Positions 62,955 to 64,000 of a DNA stretch of 64,000 bases are shown piece after piece. This stretch comes from Cynocephalus volans. Taxonomy: Eukaryota > Chordata > Mammalia > Dermoptera > Cynocephalidae. Under the pieces are notes generated by a model. It did no database searches, was not told the DNA's origin, and saw nothing but the letters and a program-made list of their open reading frames with translations. Numbering within the stretch: position 1 is the stretch's first letter; each line of letters starts with the position of its first letter. A program made the position numbers and the translations under genes. The stretch spans positions 79,219,624-79,283,623 of the forward strand of contig NC_084478.1 of assembly GCF_027409185.1 (NCBI RefSeq), in the 5' to 3' direction.

Positions 62955-64000
62955 AAAAAGATAATCGTATGGTTTTTGTCCTTGATTTTGTTGATTTGGT
63001 GTGTCACATTTATTGACTTGCATATGTTGCACCACGCTTGCATCCCTGGGATGAGTCCCACTTGATCATGCTGTATAAATTTTTTTGATATGTTGCTATT
63101 TTCTGTTTGCCAATATTTTGTTGAGAATTTTTGCATCTCTGTTCATCAGAGATATGGGCCTTTAGTTTTCTTTTATTGTTGTATCTTTGTCTGGTTTGGG
63201 TATCAGGGTGATGCTGGCCTCATAGAATGCGTTTGGGAGAATAGCCTCTTTTTCAATTTTTTGGAATAGCTTGAAGAGAATTGGTATTAACTCCTGTTTT
63301 AAAGTTTGGTAGAATTCAGCAGTACATCCATCCTGTCCTGGTCTTTTCTTTGTTGAGAGACTGCTGATTACTGCTTCAATCTTGCTGCTTGTTATTGGTT
63401 GGATCAGGTTTTCTATTTCTTCTTGGTTCAGTCTTGGTAGTTTGTATATGTCCAAAAATTTATTCATTTTCTCCAGGTTTACAAATTTGTTGGTGGATAG
63501 TTGTTTATAATTTGGTATCAGTTATAATGTCTCCTTTTTCATTTCTGATTTTATTATTTGGATCTTCTCTCTTTGTTTAGTTAGCCTAGCTAAGGCTTGT
63601 GTATTTTATCTTCTAAAAAAGCCAATTTTTTGTTTCATTGATGTTTTTTATCTTCATTTGGGTCTCTACTTATTTAGTTCTGCTGTGATATTAATTATTT
63701 CTTTTTGTCCTCTCATTTTGGGATTGGATTGTTGTTGTTTTCCTAGTTCTTTGAGTTGTAGCATTAGGTCATTTATTTGAAATCTTTCTATTCTTTTGAT
63801 ATAAGTGTTTATTGCAGTAAACATCCCTCTTAGTACTGCTTTTGCAGTATACCACAGGTTTTGGTATTATGTGTCTTTACATTCATTAGTTTCAAGAAAT
63901 TTTTTTGATTCCTTCTTCAATTTCTTCTTGGATCCATAGGTCATTCAAGAGCATGTTGTTTAATTTCCATATATTTGTACAGTTTAACTCATTGCGGTCT
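62955..64000 (-). mobile_element. L1 ORF2 reverse-transcriptase fragment, minus strand, running off the window
   Basis: Corresponds in reverse to about 59950-60955 of the neighbouring plus-strand L1. The 101-codon open frame at 63162-63467 reads [20 protein letters not shown], then [20 protein letters not shown], the L1 RT N-terminal region. It lacks its own 3' end. Confidence 0.85.

Overview
The window is mammalian nuclear DNA, vertebrate X-type, syntenic with human Xq13.1. It holds two protein-coding loci on the + strand in the same order and orientation as in human: IGBP1 (alpha4, the PP2A-binding protein; coding exons 1119-20274) and, about 11 kb downstream, DGAT2L6 (an acyltransferase of the DGAT2/MOGAT/wax-synthase family; exons 31031-53194). 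Everything else is introns and intergenic DNA made largely of interspersed repeats.

Organism: IGBP1 and DGAT2L6 are close to the human proteins, and the interspersed repeats (MIR, L2, hAT-type fossils, HAL1, old L1) are those of placental mammals. The young SINEs are built only from tRNA-Ile-like units, present as monomers and as a two-unit dimer with no tRNA-unrelated body. From what I know this fits the CYN SINEs of colugos (Dermoptera). A bat lineage is the main alternative. I put colugo at roughly 60 percent.

Layout. 1-1118: repeat fossil, then a CpG-rich promoter. 1119-20274: six IGBP1 coding exons encoding 337 residues without a lesion; its introns carry L2, MIR, hAT, L1 and HAL1 fossils. 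20275-31030: 3' UTR, then intergenic DNA with two GC-rich SINEs and an internally deleted L1. 31031-53194: DGAT2L6, with a 16.3 kb first intron that holds a hAT fossil, old L1 blocks, a tailed element made of L1 5'-UTR-like sequence, and several SINEs. 53195-64000: 3' UTR, then an L1 graveyard: a minus-strand L1 3' half with a 464-residue open frame, a nearly complete plus-strand L1 broken by SINEs, and a minus-strand L1 reverse-transcriptase fragment running off the end.

Main result: DGAT2L6 looks inactivated. Exon 1 (31031-31112) aligns codon for codon with the human N-terminus but has TGA at codon 20 where human has Trp, plus a missing Phe codon. Exons 2-7 keep an open frame with canonical splice sites. 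However, two strongly conserved family motifs are changed (the Gly-Gly of VVGGAxE to Cys-Arg, and HGRG to HGWG), and no Met occurs after the stop until beyond the catalytic HPHG motif. This looks like a fairly recent loss of a skin-lipid acyltransferase. Other points of interest are two shortened L1 derivatives, a 142-bp retroposed fragment with a perfect 12-bp target duplication, and a SINE-plus-L1 tandem duplication.
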